Shown here piece by piece: positions 9,294 to 19,904 of a DNA stretch of 64,000 nucleotides. The first letter of the stretch is position 1; every line of letters begins with the position of its first letter. Made by a program: the position numbers and the translations under genes. This stretch comes from Bog-159 sp963738375 (lineage in GTDB: Bacteria; Acidobacteriota; Terriglobia; Bryobacterales; Bryobacteraceae), in assembly GCA_963738375.1 (NCBI GenBank), contig CAVTWL010000012.1, positions 385,537 to 449,536 of the forward strand, in the 5' to 3' direction. The notes under the pieces were generated by a model. It was given only the letters and a program-made list of their open reading frames with translations, made no database searches and had not been told where the DNA came from.

Positions 9294-9579
9294 TACACAC
9301 GCCTCCGCGCGATACTCCATCAGACGTTTGCCGGGGACTAACAGCCGCGAGACATGACCAGGGCGAGCGGAAGGAGCAACTACACTGGGTCCGCGAACTT
9401 GCTTCGAAACCAGCCCGCCCGATTCACCAGCAAGGCACTGACAGATCAATATGTTAGCAAATCAGGATGGAGATGTCACGCTTCTTAAGCGGGTCATTTG
9501 TTACGATTTAGCGCGGGCGCGGGCGTGGGAAACGCGGCCGGCTTTCTGCTATCTTCACCTGTGAGAGGACCGCGGGCCC
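9294..9579. other. Divergent intergenic region between rpsA and acs
   Basis: 286 bases between two divergently transcribed genes, so it must hold both promoters. A GGAGG ribosome site for rpsA lies at its left edge. The right part is relatively AT-rich (around 9447-9510) and is the best place for promoter elements, but I could not identify a convincing -35/-10 pair. No gene is supported here. Confidence 0.4.
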
Positions 9580-11531
9580 ATGCCGAGCCAGACCAATATC
9601 GATTCCGTTCTCACGGAGACACGCATCTTCGAGCCTTCGAAAGAATTCAGCGCGCACGCATATGTCCGAAGCGTGGCGGAGTACGAGAAGTTGTACCGGG
9701 AAGCCGAACAGAATCCGGCGGAATTCTGGGGACGGATTGCCACGGAATTGCACTGGTTCAAGCCGTGGGACCAGGTCTTGGAGTGGGATTGTCCATGGGC
9801 GAAGTGGTTTTCGGGAGGCCAGCTTAACCTCTCCTACAACTGCCTGGACCGGCATGTGGCGACCTGGCGGCGGAATAAGGCGGCGCTCATCTGGGAAGGC
9901 GAGCCGGGCGAAGTGCAGACGCTCACCTATCAGCAACTGCTGACCGAAGTGTGCAAGTTCGCCAACGTGCTGAAGTCGCTGGGCGTGCAGAAGGGCGACC
10001 GGGTGGCCATTTACATGGGCATGTGCCCGGCGCTGCCCATCGCCATGCTGGCGTGCGCGCGCATCGGCGCGCCGCACACCATCATCTTCGGCGGGTTCTC
10101 GGCGAACGCGCTGATGGACCGCATCACCGATTCGCAGGCGTCGCTGGTGATCACGCAGGACGGCTCCTACCGCCGCGGCACCGAGGTGAAGCTGAAGCCG
10201 GCGGTGGATGAAGCGGTGCTGGCGTGCCCTTCGGTGAGGAACGTGGTGGTATTCCGGCGCACCGGCACGCCGCAGACGATGGTGGGCGGGCGCGATCATT
10301 GGTGGCACGAGTTGATGGCGAAGGCTTCGGACGATTGCCCGGCAGAGCCGCTGGACGCCGAGCATCCCTTGTATCTGCTGTACACCTCGGGGACGACCGG
10401 CAAGCCGAAGGGCATTTTGCATACCACCGGCGGCTATTCGGTGGGAACGTACCTGACGGCAAAGTGGGTTTTCGATTTGCGGGACGAAGATATTTACTGG
10501 TGCACGGCCGATATCGGTTGGGTGACGGGGCACAGCTACATCGTTTACGGCCCGCTGCAGAACGGCGCTACCAGCCTGATGTATGAAGGTGCGCCGAATT
10601 TTCCGGAGCCGGACCGGTTCTGGAGCATTATCGACAGGCACAAGGTGAATATCTTTTACACGGCGCCGACGGCCATCCGGGCGTTCATGCGGTTTGGGAA
10701 CGAATGGCCGGAAAAGCATCCGATGAACAGCCTGCGGCTGTTGGGCACGGTGGGCGAGCCGATCAATCCGGAAGCTTGGATGTGGTACCGGGAGCATATT
10801 GGCCACAATCGCTGCCCGATTGTGGATACCTGGTGGCAGACGGAGACGGGGATGATCATGATCGCTCCGCTGCCGGGGGCCACGCCGACGAAGCCGGGAT
10901 CGGCCACGCGGCCATTTCCAGGCGTGGTGGCGGATGTGGTAACGCGCGAAGGCGAGCCGGTGCCGGCGGGGGGGGCGGTTACCTGGTGCTGAAGCAGCCG
11001 TGGCCGGCCATGCTGCGGACGATTTACGGAGATCCTAAGCGATTCCAGGAGCAGTACTGGTCGCAACTGCCGGGCATGTATTTCACGGGCGATGGAGCGC
11101 GCAAGGACGCGGATGGCTATTTCTGGATCATGGGCCGCATCGACGATGTGATCAATGTGTCGGGACACCGCTTGAGCACCATGGAAGTGGAATCGGCGCT
11201 GGTGGCGCACCCGAAGGTGGCGGAAGCCGCGGTAGTGGCCCGCCTGGACGATTTGAAGGGGCAGGCGATTGCGGCCTTCGTGACGCTGAAGGCGGGAAAT
11301 GCGCCAAGCGGGGAATTGAAGGAAGAATTGCGGATGTGGGTAGCGAAGGAGATCGGGTCGCTGGCCAAACCGGACGATATTCGCTTCAGCGACGCATTGC
11401 CTAAGACCAGAAGCGGAAAGATCATGCGGCGGTTATTGAAGGAGATTGCGGCGGGGGGGGGAGTGAAGGGCGACACCACCACGCTGGAGGATTTGTCGGT
11501 CATTGCCCAGCTGAGTACGCCGGAGGACTAG
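9580..11531 (+). CDS. acs: Acetyl-CoA synthetase (one frameshift)
   Basis: About 650 residues once a frameshift at 10970-10985 is bridged, the normal length for Acs. It activates acetate to acetyl-AMP and then acetyl-CoA in the cytosol. Motifs are the AMP-binding P-loop LYTSGTTGKPKGILHTTGGY, WCTADIGWVTGHSY, DTWWQTETGMIM, the hinge and CoA region GRIDDVINVSGHRLSTMEVE, and the acetylatable lysine PKTRSGKIMRR. The break lies in a run of eight G; nine G would restore VPAGGGGYLVLKQPW. This is a homopolymer-type error. It is the first gene downstream of the divergent region shared with rpsA. Confidence 0.93.
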
Positions 11532-11558
11532 CGGAAGACTGGCGGCCCTGGCGTATCT

Positions 11559-12461
11559 ATGACGAGGCGGACATTTACTATCGCGGGTGGGCTGGGAGCG
11601 GCGATGCAGGCGGCGGGACAGACTGCTCCGCCTCCGCCCGCGGCGCCGCGGCCCATGATTTGTCTGTTTTCCAAGGCTCTCCAGACCATTCACTACTCGG
11701 AGTTGGGGGGGGTAATTCGGGATCTCGGGTTTGAAGGCTGCGATTTGACCGTGCGGCCGGGCGGGCATGTGGAGCCGGCGCTCTCGGCGGCGGATATGTA
11801 TCGCGCGGTGGAGGCGATTCGCGGCGATGGCGTAGAGATTCCCATGATCACGACGGCTTGCGTTTCGCCGGGCGATCCTACCATTCAGAACGTGCTGGCG
11901 CTTTGCGGGCGCGATCGCATGAAGATACCGTATTGGAAGCTGGGCTACTGGAATTACAAGCCCGGGCAATCGATTGAGGCGCGGCTGGCGGAGGTGCGCC
12001 GCGACGTGGGCGGCATCGTGGGGCTGGCGCGGGCTTACGGGATGGTGGCGGGGTTTCACAATCACTCGGGCAGCTATGTTGGCGAGGCCGTTTGGGACGG
12101 GCGCGCGGTGATGGAGGGATTGGACCCGGCGTGGATCGGCTACTACTTCGACCCGGGCCACGCAACCGCGGAAGGCGGCGAGGGCGGGTGGAATATCTCG
12201 ATGCGCATGGCTTTGCCGCGGATGAAGATGGTGGCGCTGAAGGACTTTTATTGGGAGAAGTCTAACGGCAAGTGGGCGATGAAGTGGTGCCCGATGGGTG
12301 AAGGCATGGTGAAGTGGCCGGAGGTTTTCGGGATGCTGGCGGCGGCGAAATTCAGCGGTCCCTTATCGCTGCATATTGAGTACGAGCCGGCGAGCCTCGA
12401 TATGATCAGGCGCGATCTGGCGTTTGTGAAGAAGCAGGTGGCCGCGGCTTACGGAGGCTAG
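11559..12461 (+). CDS. Sugar phosphate isomerase/epimerase-like TIM barrel with Tat-type leader
   Basis: 300 residues of the xylose isomerase-like TIM-barrel superfamily. The N terminus MTRRTFTIAGGLGAAMQAAG carries a twin-arginine and a hydrophobic stretch, so export is likely. Barrel motifs include GGVIRDLGFEGCDLTVRPGG, GMVAGFHNHSGS, WIGYYFDPGHA, MVALKDFYW and PLSLHIEYEP, with His, Asp and Glu in places typical of metal ligands. It follows acs by 27 bases. In Acidobacteria and Planctomycetes such exported proteins often accompany Gfo/Idh oxidoreductases in sugar modification. The substrate is unknown. Confidence 0.8.
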   Translation: MTRRTFTIAGGLGAAMQAAGQTAPPPPAAPRPMICLFSKALQTIHYSELGGVIRDLGFEGCDLTVRPGGHVEPALSAADMYRAVEAIRGDGVEIPMITTACVSPGDPTIQNVLALCGRDRMKIPYWKLGYWNYKPGQSIEARLAEVRRDVGGIVGLARAYGMVAGFHNHSGSYVGEAVWDGRAVMEGLDPAWIGYYFDPGHATAEGGEGGWNISMRMALPRMKMVALKDFYWEKSNGKWAMKWCPMGEGMVKWPEVFGMLAAAKFSGPLSLHIEYEPASLDMIRRDLAFVKKQVAAAYGG

Positions 12462-12475
12462 TCTGGGGGAGTCTT

Positions 12476-13276
12476 ATGAGGGTCGTGCTGGTCATCGTCT
12501 CCGCGCTTCTCTTGTTCGAGCTGTCTCAATCGACCATAGCGGCCGCACCGCCGGGGCACGATTCGTTTGAGGTAGCAAGTATTAGGCCCAACCATGCCGG
12601 TGGCCCCTTCAACATGGGATTTCGTCCCGGCGGCAGGTTCATTGCTGAAAATGTAAACGTAGAAATCCTCATTGAAGCCGCGTTTGGAGTGAAGGACTAT
12701 CAAGTCTCCGGCGGACCGGGCTGGATTCATACCGAGCGCTATAACATCGAAGGTGTACCCGACGACTCGACCGCCCAAGCATGGGAACGGCTGAACACGG
12801 AAGACCGGCAGGCGAAGCAGTGGCAGATCGTACAGGCATTGCTTGCCGAACGATTTGCGTTAAAGCTCCACCGTGTGTCGAAGGAGCGATCTTCATACGC
12901 CCTGGTGGTGAGTAAGGGGGGCGCTAGGCTTCGCGAGGCCGGCGCCGATCTGCCGGGTCCCGCGGCCGGCCAGGCGCAGTTGAAGCACGGCCTTCGCATG
13001 AAAGGCAGGGGCGAAATCGACGCGCACGGCGCCAGTCTCGATCGATTGGCAGAGGTGCTCTCCCCTTTGCTCGACAAGATCGTTTTGAACCAGACGGGAC
13101 TGAAAGGGAAATATGATTTCACGCTGAAGTGGTCACCTGGCGATGGCGCGGGGAATTCCGGCGCTCCCTCGATATTCACCGCATTGCCGGAGCAACTTGG
13201 TTTAAGGCTCGAAGCCCAAAAGAGCGACGTCGAGATACTGGTTTTGGATAGCGTCGGGAAACCTTCCGAAAATTAG
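12476..13276 (+). CDS. TIGR03435-type secreted Solibacter family protein
   Basis: 266 residues with a cleavable-looking signal (VLVIVSALLLFELSQSTIAAA). The family-defining segment FEVASIRPNHAGG follows, then YQVSGGPGWI, RYNIEGVP, LLAERFALKLHR, YALVVSKGGARL and the C-terminal VLDSVGKPSEN. This family is strongly expanded in Candidatus Solibacter and relatives and often occurs near ECF sigma factors or M56-type peptidases. Its function is unknown. It lies 14 bases after the TIM-barrel gene and converges on the sigma factor gene with a four-base overlap. Confidence 0.88.
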   Translation: MRVVLVIVSALLLFELSQSTIAAAPPGHDSFEVASIRPNHAGGPFNMGFRPGGRFIAENVNVEILIEAAFGVKDYQVSGGPGWIHTERYNIEGVPDDSTAQAWERLNTEDRQAKQWQIVQALLAERFALKLHRVSKERSSYALVVSKGGARLREAGADLPGPAAGQAQLKHGLRMKGRGEIDAHGASLDRLAEVLSPLLDKIVLNQTGLKGKYDFTLKWSPGDGAGNSGAPSIFTALPEQLGLRLEAQKSDVEILVLDSVGKPSEN

Positions 13277-14511
13277 TGTTCCAAAGCGGCCAGACGGCTG
13301 GCTAGGAAATTCTGTTCGAGACGATTGGTGGCCAACGCCAAGGCTCTGCGATAAGCCGCGGCGGCTTCGCCGGGGCGGCTCATGCGGGATAGGATGTCGG
13401 CGCGCGCGGCATGAAACAGGTAGTAGTTGTCGAGCTGACCTGTGAGCGAATCGAGCCGTAGCAAACCTGCCGCGGGACCCTGTGCCATGGCTACGGCGAC
13501 GGCGTGATTCAAGGCGACGACAGGGGTCTGCTGGATCGCGAACAGGCGTTCGTAGATGGCTGCGATTTGCGGCCAATCCGTTTCGCCCGGCCTTTCGGCG
13601 GCGGCATGCAGTGCGGCGATGGCGGCCTGCAAGCGATAAGCGCCCGGCGGTCCGGTAAGAAAAGCTCGTTCCACGGCGCCCAGGCCTTCGGCGATTTCCT
13701 CGCGATCCCAGAGGCTGCGATCCTGATCTTCCAAAGTGACCAGTTTGCCGTCGCGCACGCGCGCCGCGCGGCGCGAATCGTGCAGCAGCATGAGCGCCAG
13801 CAGGCCCAGGTTTTCGGCATCGGGCAGCAGTTCGCACAGCACGCGCGCGAGACGGATAGCTTCCGAGCAGAGGTCGCCGCGCACCAGTTGGCCGCCGGTT
13901 GCGGCCGTGTAGCCTTCATTGAAGATCAGATAGATGACTGTCTGGACGGAGGCCAGGCGTTCGGGAAGCCGCGCGGGCGGCGGAACTTCGTAGGGGATGC
14001 CCGCGTCCTGAATCTTGCGTTTGGCCCTGACCAGGCGCTGCGCCAGGGTGGCTTCGGGCAGCAGGAATGCCTTGGCGATTTCGGGCGTGGTAAGGCCGCC
14101 AAGCGTGCGCAGGGTCAGGGCGATCTGACTTTCACGATTGATGGCGGGATGGCAGCAGGTGAACACGAGGCGCAGACGATCGTCGGGAAAGTCCATGTAG
14201 TCCTGTTCCGAAAGTGATTCGGCGGAATACCCTGCGCGCTCGATTTCGCGTTGGATCTCGGGCTCCTTTTCGCGATGAGTGCGCTCGCGGCGGATGCGAT
14301 CGATCAGCCTGCGATGAGCGGCCGTGGTGATCCAGGCCGCCGGATTGTCTGGTGCCCCTTTGACGGGCCAGGAAACGAGGGCGGCGGCAAAGGCTTCTTG
14401 CAGAGCTTCCTCAGCGAGGTCGAAGGAGCGGGAGATGGCGATCAGAGTGGCCATGATACGCCCGGACTGCTCGCGGAAGACAGCTTCGGCGACGGCCCGG
14501 GCGTCGGTCAT
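13273..14511 (-). CDS. ECF sigma factor of the long DUF6596/TPR type
   Basis: 412 residues. The N-terminal third has sigma region 2 (MATLIAISRSFDLAEEALQEAFAAAL and NPAAWITTAAHRRLIDRIRR) and region 4 (LTLRTLGGLTTPEIAKAFLLPEATLAQRLVRAKRKI). A helical TPR-like C-terminal domain of about 230 residues follows, with VIYLIFNEGY and a final RRALALATNRLEQNFLASRLA. This is the subgroup normally encoded beside YCII/DGPF proteins. Its ATG (14511) overlaps the stop of the YCII gene as ATGA. The C-terminal domain probably replaces a separate anti-sigma factor. Confidence 0.92.
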   Translation of the reverse strand: MTDARAVAEAVFREQSGRIMATLIAISRSFDLAEEALQEAFAAALVSWPVKGAPDNPAAWITTAAHRRLIDRIRRERTHREKEPEIQREIERAGYSAESLSEQDYMDFPDDRLRLVFTCCHPAINRESQIALTLRTLGGLTTPEIAKAFLLPEATLAQRLVRAKRKIQDAGIPYEVPPPARLPERLASVQTVIYLIFNEGYTAATGGQLVRGDLCSEAIRLARVLCELLPDAENLGLLALMLLHDSRRAARVRDGKLVTLEDQDRSLWDREEIAEGLGAVERAFLTGPPGAYRLQAAIAALHAAAERPGETDWPQIAAIYERLFAIQQTPVVALNHAVAVAMAQGPAAGLLRLDSLTGQLDNYYLFHAARADILSRMSRPGEAAAAYRRALALATNRLEQNFLASRLAALEH

Positions 14512-14873
14512 ACCGGGCGCGGCAGTTCGGCTACCGGACGGATTTCGATGCCGCCGGCCGCGCCTTTGCAGAGTGTCGGCATGCGCTTGGCCCATTCGAT
14601 GGCTTCGTCGAGGCCCGCGCATTCCAGAATGTAGAAGCCCGCCAGTTGTTCTTTCGTTTCGGCGAAGGGGCCATCGAGGGTCAGGGCCACGCCGTTATCG
14701 TAGCGAACAGTGGTGGCGCTTGAAGCGGACTTGAGCCCTTCGACAGAAAGCAGAATGCCTTTAGCGGCGGTCTCTTTCATGACGGCGGAGTGCTCGCGGA
14801 TCTGGATGGCGCTATCCTCGGCCGATGGGCCTTCGGGCGTCTCTCGTGAGTACATCAGAAACATGTATCGCAT
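14508..14873 (-). CDS. YCII/DGPF-domain protein
   Basis: 121 residues: MRYMFLMYSRETPEGP, then TVRYDNGVALTLDGPFAETKEQLAGFYILEC, the DGPF signature of this ferredoxin-like fold. These small proteins are the standard partners of DUF6596 ECF sigma factors and may sense the signal or catalyse a dehalogenase-like reaction; neither is proven. The start ATG 14873 has an AAAGGA ribosome site. It is translationally coupled to the sigma factor gene downstream. Confidence 0.9.
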   Translation of the reverse strand: MRYMFLMYSRETPEGPSAEDSAIQIREHSAVMKETAAKGILLSVEGLKSASSATTVRYDNGVALTLDGPFAETKEQLAGFYILECAGLDEAIEWAKRMPTLCKGAAGGIEIRPVAELPRPV

Positions 14874-14902
14874 GTGGGTGATCCTTTGATTATGAATGGG
14901 AC

Positions 14903-15508
14903 TTAGTTGGTTGGGAAGTGGGCGTCGGACTTTACTTCCAGAATCTGACGGGTGTGGCGTTCGGTATGCGCGGCCACGGCAAGCAGCCACTGGTAGGCAT
15001 CGAGCGGACCGAGAGCCGGGTGGTCAACGACGTGGCCGCGCAGGTCGGGGTTGGAGAGGAAGGCAATGGTTTCGCGGCGAGCCGCGAGGAAATGGTCGAG
15101 CGCTTCCCCGGGATTCCACCGGCCGGTGGGATGCAAGGCTTCGGGCGCCTGGACTTTCTTGGAACGGTCGGGGACGCGGGCCAGAATTAAGGCGTCTATG
15201 ACATGTATGTCGGCGCCCGGCTTTCCAGGGGGCGCTTGCAGGAGTTGCGTCGAAATCCGGCTGGTGAACATGCTTTCCAGCACCGCGAGGTGCTCGACGA
15301 TTTCAGCGACGGACCAACGGTCCGGGCCGGGCTTAAATTTCCATTGGGCGTCGGAAAGGTCTCTTACCGCGTCTGCCAGGGCAGTGCGGGTTTCGGTCAG
15401 GTAGGTTGCGGCCTTTTCCCTTTCGAGCGGAGTGATGTCCTGGGCGGTCGCCGGTGCGGCGATCGCTAAGGCAAGGGTGGCAGCTAAGCACATAGAATTG
15501 GTCGTCAT
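14903..15508 (-). CDS. DinB-like protein with signal peptide
   Basis: 201 residues. It begins with a signal peptide (MCLAATLALAIAAPATAQ) and continues with a DinB four-helix bundle: YLTETRTALADAVRDLSDAQWKF, DRWSVAEIVEHLAVLESM and LAVAAHTERHTRQILEVK. The histidines in EHLAVLE and HTERHTRQ match the metal-binding triad of the DinB/YfiT fold. It precedes the YCII-sigma pair in the same direction and may be part of their operon. The start ATG 15508 has an AAAGGA site. Its reaction is unknown. Confidence 0.85.
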   Translation of the reverse strand: MTTNSMCLAATLALAIAAPATAQDITPLEREKAATYLTETRTALADAVRDLSDAQWKFKPGPDRWSVAEIVEHLAVLESMFTSRISTQLLQAPPGKPGADIHVIDALILARVPDRSKKVQAPEALHPTGRWNPGEALDHFLAARRETIAFLSNPDLRGHVVDHPALGPLDAYQWLLAVAAHTERHTRQILEVKSDAHFPTN

Positions 15509-15950
15509 GCGGTTTCCTTTCGATGCAAGATCGGCTTCCGTGATAACGACGCCGGAAGGGCGGGGAATCGACAACGGAATATTTCTTTTTTCTGACGGCG
15601 GCCCAATGCTTGTGGCCGAATTCGCTGAAGGCGCCGGCCGTGGCAATTGGTTGGACTGGTTGAGTCGATGACCTCCGGGAGTGTCACGCGGAGACCGGCG
15701 CGCGTGCGGTTGGATGCCTCAAAGGAGCCCGGGACGGAAGCTTTCGATCTTCCGTCGAACCATCAGAATACGGCCTCCAGGCTGGGCATGGTCCGTGAAG
15801 GGATTTAGGAACCTGGGCCGCTTCCGCCCTCAGGGCCCGATTGCGATTCAAGACCGGCAGGTCCGGGCCGTCAATGGCGCTACGGCTACCGCAAAATGCC
15901 GAGCCTTAAGCCGGGCAACGACTGTACTCGCCGGCGCACTGGCGGCCGTG
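15509..15950. other. Gene-poor stretch, no supported coding sequence
   Basis: 442 bases between the divergent DinB-like gene (left) and the GH74-like gene that ends here from the right. Open frames of up to about 110 codons exist on the plus strand, but they have no ribosome site and an amino-acid composition dominated by Arg, Pro and Gly, as expected by chance in GC-rich DNA. The left end must contain the promoter of the DinB-YCII-sigma cluster. I see no repeat or RNA gene. Confidence 0.5.
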
Positions 15951-18900
15951 TTAGTGCCGGACCCAGAGGTTCACGGTCTGGCTGGCGGCGCCCGCGATCG
16001 AGACGGTGAGTGACAGGGGATTGCCCGCGGGCAACGTCGATGGCAGCGTCGCTTGCACCTGCGCGAGACCTATGGCGCCGGCTGTAAGGCCCGCATAATT
16101 CAGCATGGCCGTTGTTCCGGCGACGGTCACCACCGGGTTTCCGTCGACCAGCGAATTGGACGAACTCGGGAAGCCCGTACCGGGCACCTGGGACACGCCG
16201 CCGAACCCCGTCATCCAGATGACGATCTCCTCTCCGGCGACTGCTGGACTCGCCTCCGTCACCAGCGAATAGTCGGCATGCGTGATTACGCCTTCGAGTT
16301 CGCCCTGCGACTGGTAGGCAAAGATGCCGGGAGCATTGGCCTGCACGGGCACCGAGATTTCGGTGCTGGCGCCCAGTCCGTTGTAGACTCGCATCGTCAC
16401 CGATCCGGTCTCGGGCGCTTCCCAGGGCATCTGGAAGTTGATCTGGCCGGGAGAGGTGTACCAGAGCGGAACCGGCTGATCGTTGACGGTGACCATGACG
16501 CCGGCCAGGTCTTGGGGAAGCGGCACGAAGCCGGCGCCGCCGGGCTGCGCGGGGGCGAGGCCCGTTCCGAAAATGCTGGCGACTGAACCGCGGCTGAGCG
16601 CATTCGTGAAACTGGCGGCATTCACCACGCCCTGCGCGGCGAAGACCGGCTGGGGGGCGGCAGGCTGCGGCAGCGTGCCGTACATGATGCCACGCCCGGC
16701 GCGCGCGACATAGAGAAGGTTAGTCTGGCGCATGTCGCCTTCGAGCGAAATGGCGTCCATTGCGGCCCAAATATCTGGGTTGGTGATGCGCAGCCAGGAT
16801 TGGCCTCCATCCTCGGATTTGTAAATGGCATCGCGCGTGTCGCCCGAGGCGCGGCCGAGGATGTAGAGGAACGGCATGGCCGGGCTGGTTCCCAAGCCCA
16901 GGCCGATGCGGTCGGCGATGGATCGACAGCGGGAACGGCCGAGAAGGTGGCGCCTCCGTCAGTGGAATGATAGAGCGGATGTGCCGTTCACGTCGGCCGT
17001 GCCGCAGCAGCCGTTGCGCGCGAAGGTTAGCCAGACTTCCCCATATTTCAGGGGATTCGAGAGGATGGTCACGCCGACGATGAAGCTGGGGAAACCTGAC
17101 GCCGTGCTGGCGGTCCAGGTAGCTCCGCCATCTGTCGAGCGATAGAAAATCGTGCCGTCGAAATAGTAGAACGTTGCGCCGGATGGGTCCGCGCGATCGG
17201 CGGCGAGGATGGTCGGAGTGACATACGTGCTGATGAGGTTCGACCACGACTGCGGCAGCGCATTGTAATGGGTGTCGTTATTGTTCTGGGGATCGTACGG
17301 GTTGGGCTTGGCCGGCGGATTGGCCAGCAGGCAAAGGCTCCAGGTCTTGCCGCCGTCGGCGGTGTAGTGGGGCCAGGGCGCATTTTGACCGGAGGCCGTG
17401 CTGCCGTCGCCGGTGAAAGTGCCCCAAGTGGGCGCCCAAACCAGGTTTTGTGGATTGGTGGATGACATCGCGATCTGTCCGCCGATGGGGGTGGACAAAG
17501 CCTGCACGCCGTTGGACCAGAGTTGCTCGGATGGCACGGATGGAAACGCTTTCCAGGTGACGCCGTTGTCGGCGGAAGATCCGTAAGCGGACCAGGCCTG
17601 CCATTCCCCATTGCCCACGAAGGCCAGGTTGTCTGGTTTGGTGTAGCAGTAGTCGAGACTGGAACCCATGCTGACATTGGGCCAGGGTACCGGATAGGTG
17701 CTCGCGCCGTACATATTGAACTCCCACGAGAGATCGGGCGCGGGGTCCAGCGGCACGCCCGAGGGGCTGATCTTGGCGCTGGGAACCTGGTCGCGCGAAG
17801 CATGGCGGAAGCCGATCATATCTTCGACCATGCTGATCAGGTCGGCGCCGCCGGCGGACGATGGCTTGGGCGGGACGCGCACCTGCACGGCGACCAACTC
17901 TTCGAGATTTTGCATCTGCCAGGTCCAGGCAGGCAAACTGACGGTCGCATCGGCCGTTTGGGCGACGCCCCAGCCGTTGGTCCACCATACTTGTTTGGGA
18001 TTGGAAGGGTCGATGAAGAGCGCGGCCATGCCGCCGGATGCGCCGGCGGTGGCGATGTAATAGGGGGGGGCGGAGGGATTGACGCCCGCGTTGAACGGAT
18101 CGGTGCTCTGCAGGAGCATGGTCTGGGCGGTCCACGAAGCGCCGGCGTTGGTGGATCGCCACACCTGATTGTTACGGCCGACCATGACTGTCGCGGGGTT
18201 GGTCGGATCGCTGGTGATGCCGGTGTAGGGAGCGCTCTGATCCCCGGGCGTGATGACCGTCCACTGGCCGTTCTGATAGCGGCCCACTTGGCCCGATGCG
18301 GGGCTAGTGACGCCGAAGCTGACATAGAGCGTGCCGTCCGAGGCGACGGTTCCGCGCACGGGGGTGGGGAGTCCGCCCAGGGACTGCCAGGTATTTCCGC
18401 CGTCGGTGGAGCGCCAGACGCCGCTTTGATGCACGCCGGCGTAGACCGTCTGGCCGGACGGATCGAAGGCGACGAAAGTATAGCCCGCCGCATCCACGCT
18501 GGGGCTGATAGTCCAAGGCGGCAAGCCGCCCGCCACCGGCGACCAGACATAGGTGGCATTGGCCTGCCGGACGCCCTTCCATAGGCCATTGCGGCGGCTG
18601 GCGAAATAGACTACCGAACTGTCGGCGGGATTCACGGCCAGCCGTTCGCCGGACTCGACGCGGTAATCGTCGTTGGCGCCCTGGTAGACGTTGTTATTGA
18701 CGAAACCGGTGGCGCGCCAGGTAAGGCCGCGGTCTTCTGAGACCATGACTTCGGCGGCGAAGGAGTATTGAGTGGCGGACTGCGATTGTGTCCTGTTGAT
18801 GACGACGTAGGCCCGCGCGGGGTTGGAGGGATCGATGGCAACGCTCTCGCAGCCGATGCCGGCTTGGGTGGCGAGGCCATCAAGGATCGGAACCCAGGTG

Positions 18901-19100
18901 CTTGAGGCGCGATCGAAGCGGTAAGCGCCGCCGACGTCGGTGCGGATGTAAACGTCATAAGGGGCTTCGGGCTGGACGACGAGTCCGGTGACGTAGCCCA
19001 TGCCTTGGATGTTGACGTTCTTCCACTGAAACAACTGGACGTTGGCGGCGGACATGGCGGTCAGCGCTGCCAGTGGCAGGAGGGCGAGGCGGAATTTCAT
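15951..19100 (-). CDS. GH74-like (xyloglucanase-type) beta-propeller with Solibacter C-terminal module (two frameshifts)
   Basis: About 1,050 residues across two breaks near 16968 and 16930. A signal peptide (LALLPLAALTAMSAA) is followed by FQWKNVNIQGMGYVTGL and DVYIRTDVGGAYRFD, the GH74 opening; the Asp of RTDVGG (residue 55) matches a catalytic Asp known in that family. Several BNR/Asp-box repeats follow (STDGGNTW, STNAGASW, TADGGKTW, STDGGATW). The last 210 residues match the TIGR03437-type module, with GVVNAASFTNALSRGSVASIFG and LPSTLPAGNPLSLTVSIAG. It is predicted to be secreted and to act on beta-glucans such as xyloglucan. Substrate and activity are inferred. Confidence 0.8.
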
Positions 19101-19333
19101 TATCTTTTTCTATTCTATGGCTTGGAACGGCGGAGGCAAAGCCGCCGGAACCTGCGCGTGGTGCCGAACCACTTCGCCGCGGCATCTACGTGATGTCCGG
19201 TTGGCGATCTTTCTTGCGCTTATCTCAGTGAGGCCCACGAATGTCCGCTGCCGATCTATATTTCGCACCCGGAAATCTTCCATTTTTTCACCGTTGGCAC
19301 ACCCGTTCGGGTATAATCTCTAGACCTCGACAC

Positions 19334-19900
19334 ATGGGCACGAGCAAAGGCGATATTACGCTACTGCTAGATCGGTTGACTCAGGGCGACCGGTCGGCGG
19401 AAGACGCTCTCATGCCGCGCGTTTACGTGGAACTACATCGTCTGGCGGCGGCCCGGCTTCGCTCCGAACGCGATGGCCATACGCTGCAAGCCACGGATCT
19501 TGTCCATGAGGCCTATCTGCGGCTATGTGGAACAGATGACGTGGCCTGGCAGAACCGGGTTCACTTTTTTCGGGTAGCCGCACGCCTCATGCGCCACATC
19601 CTGGTGGACTACGCCCGTCAACGCAACGCGCAGAAGCGGAATGAAGGCGAGCCCTTTGTGCCGTTGAGTGAGGCGATCGTGATCTCGACGTCTCAGTCGG
19701 CTACGGCCGTGGAGGTGGACGAACTGCTATGCAAACTGGCGGAGGTTAGCCCCCGGCAGGCCCAGGTCGTGGAGATGAAATTCTTCGCGGGTCTGACGGA
19801 GGAGGAGATCGCGGAGGCTTTGGGTAAGAATATACGCACAATCAGGCGCGATTGGTTGATGGCGCGAGCCTGGCTGCATGGGCAGCTAAAACGGTCTTGA
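19334..19900 (+). CDS. ECF sigma factor, TIGR02999-type
   Basis: 188 residues: ITLLLDRLTQGDRSAEDALM, ELHRLAAARLRSERDGHTLQATDLVHEAYLRL and VHFFRVAARLMRHILVDYARQR form region 2, and LAEVSPRQAQVVEMKFFAGLTEEEIAEALG with TIRRDWLMARAWL forms region 4. This matches the Sig-70_X6 group, which is common in Acidobacteria and Planctomycetes and usually encoded next to a Ser/Thr kinase. The kinase gene starts four bases after this stop, so the two are co-translated. Kinase-dependent activation is the known scheme for related ECF groups and is inferred here. Confidence 0.93.
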   Translation: MGTSKGDITLLLDRLTQGDRSAEDALMPRVYVELHRLAAARLRSERDGHTLQATDLVHEAYLRLCGTDDVAWQNRVHFFRVAARLMRHILVDYARQRNAQKRNEGEPFVPLSEAIVISTSQSATAVEVDELLCKLAEVSPRQAQVVEMKFFAGLTEEEIAEALGKNIRTIRRDWLMARAWLHGQLKRS

Positions 19901-19904
19901 CCAG

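Noticed and set aside
15681..16013. 110-codon plus-strand frame in the gene-poor stretch
   Set aside because: No ribosome site, no recognisable motif, and its end runs into the 3' part of the GH74-like gene on the other strand.
17523..18584. 353-codon plus-strand open frame opposite the GH74-like gene
   Set aside because: It is antisense to a clearly coding gene with conserved motifs, has no ribosome site and shows Gly/Ala/Arg-rich chance composition.
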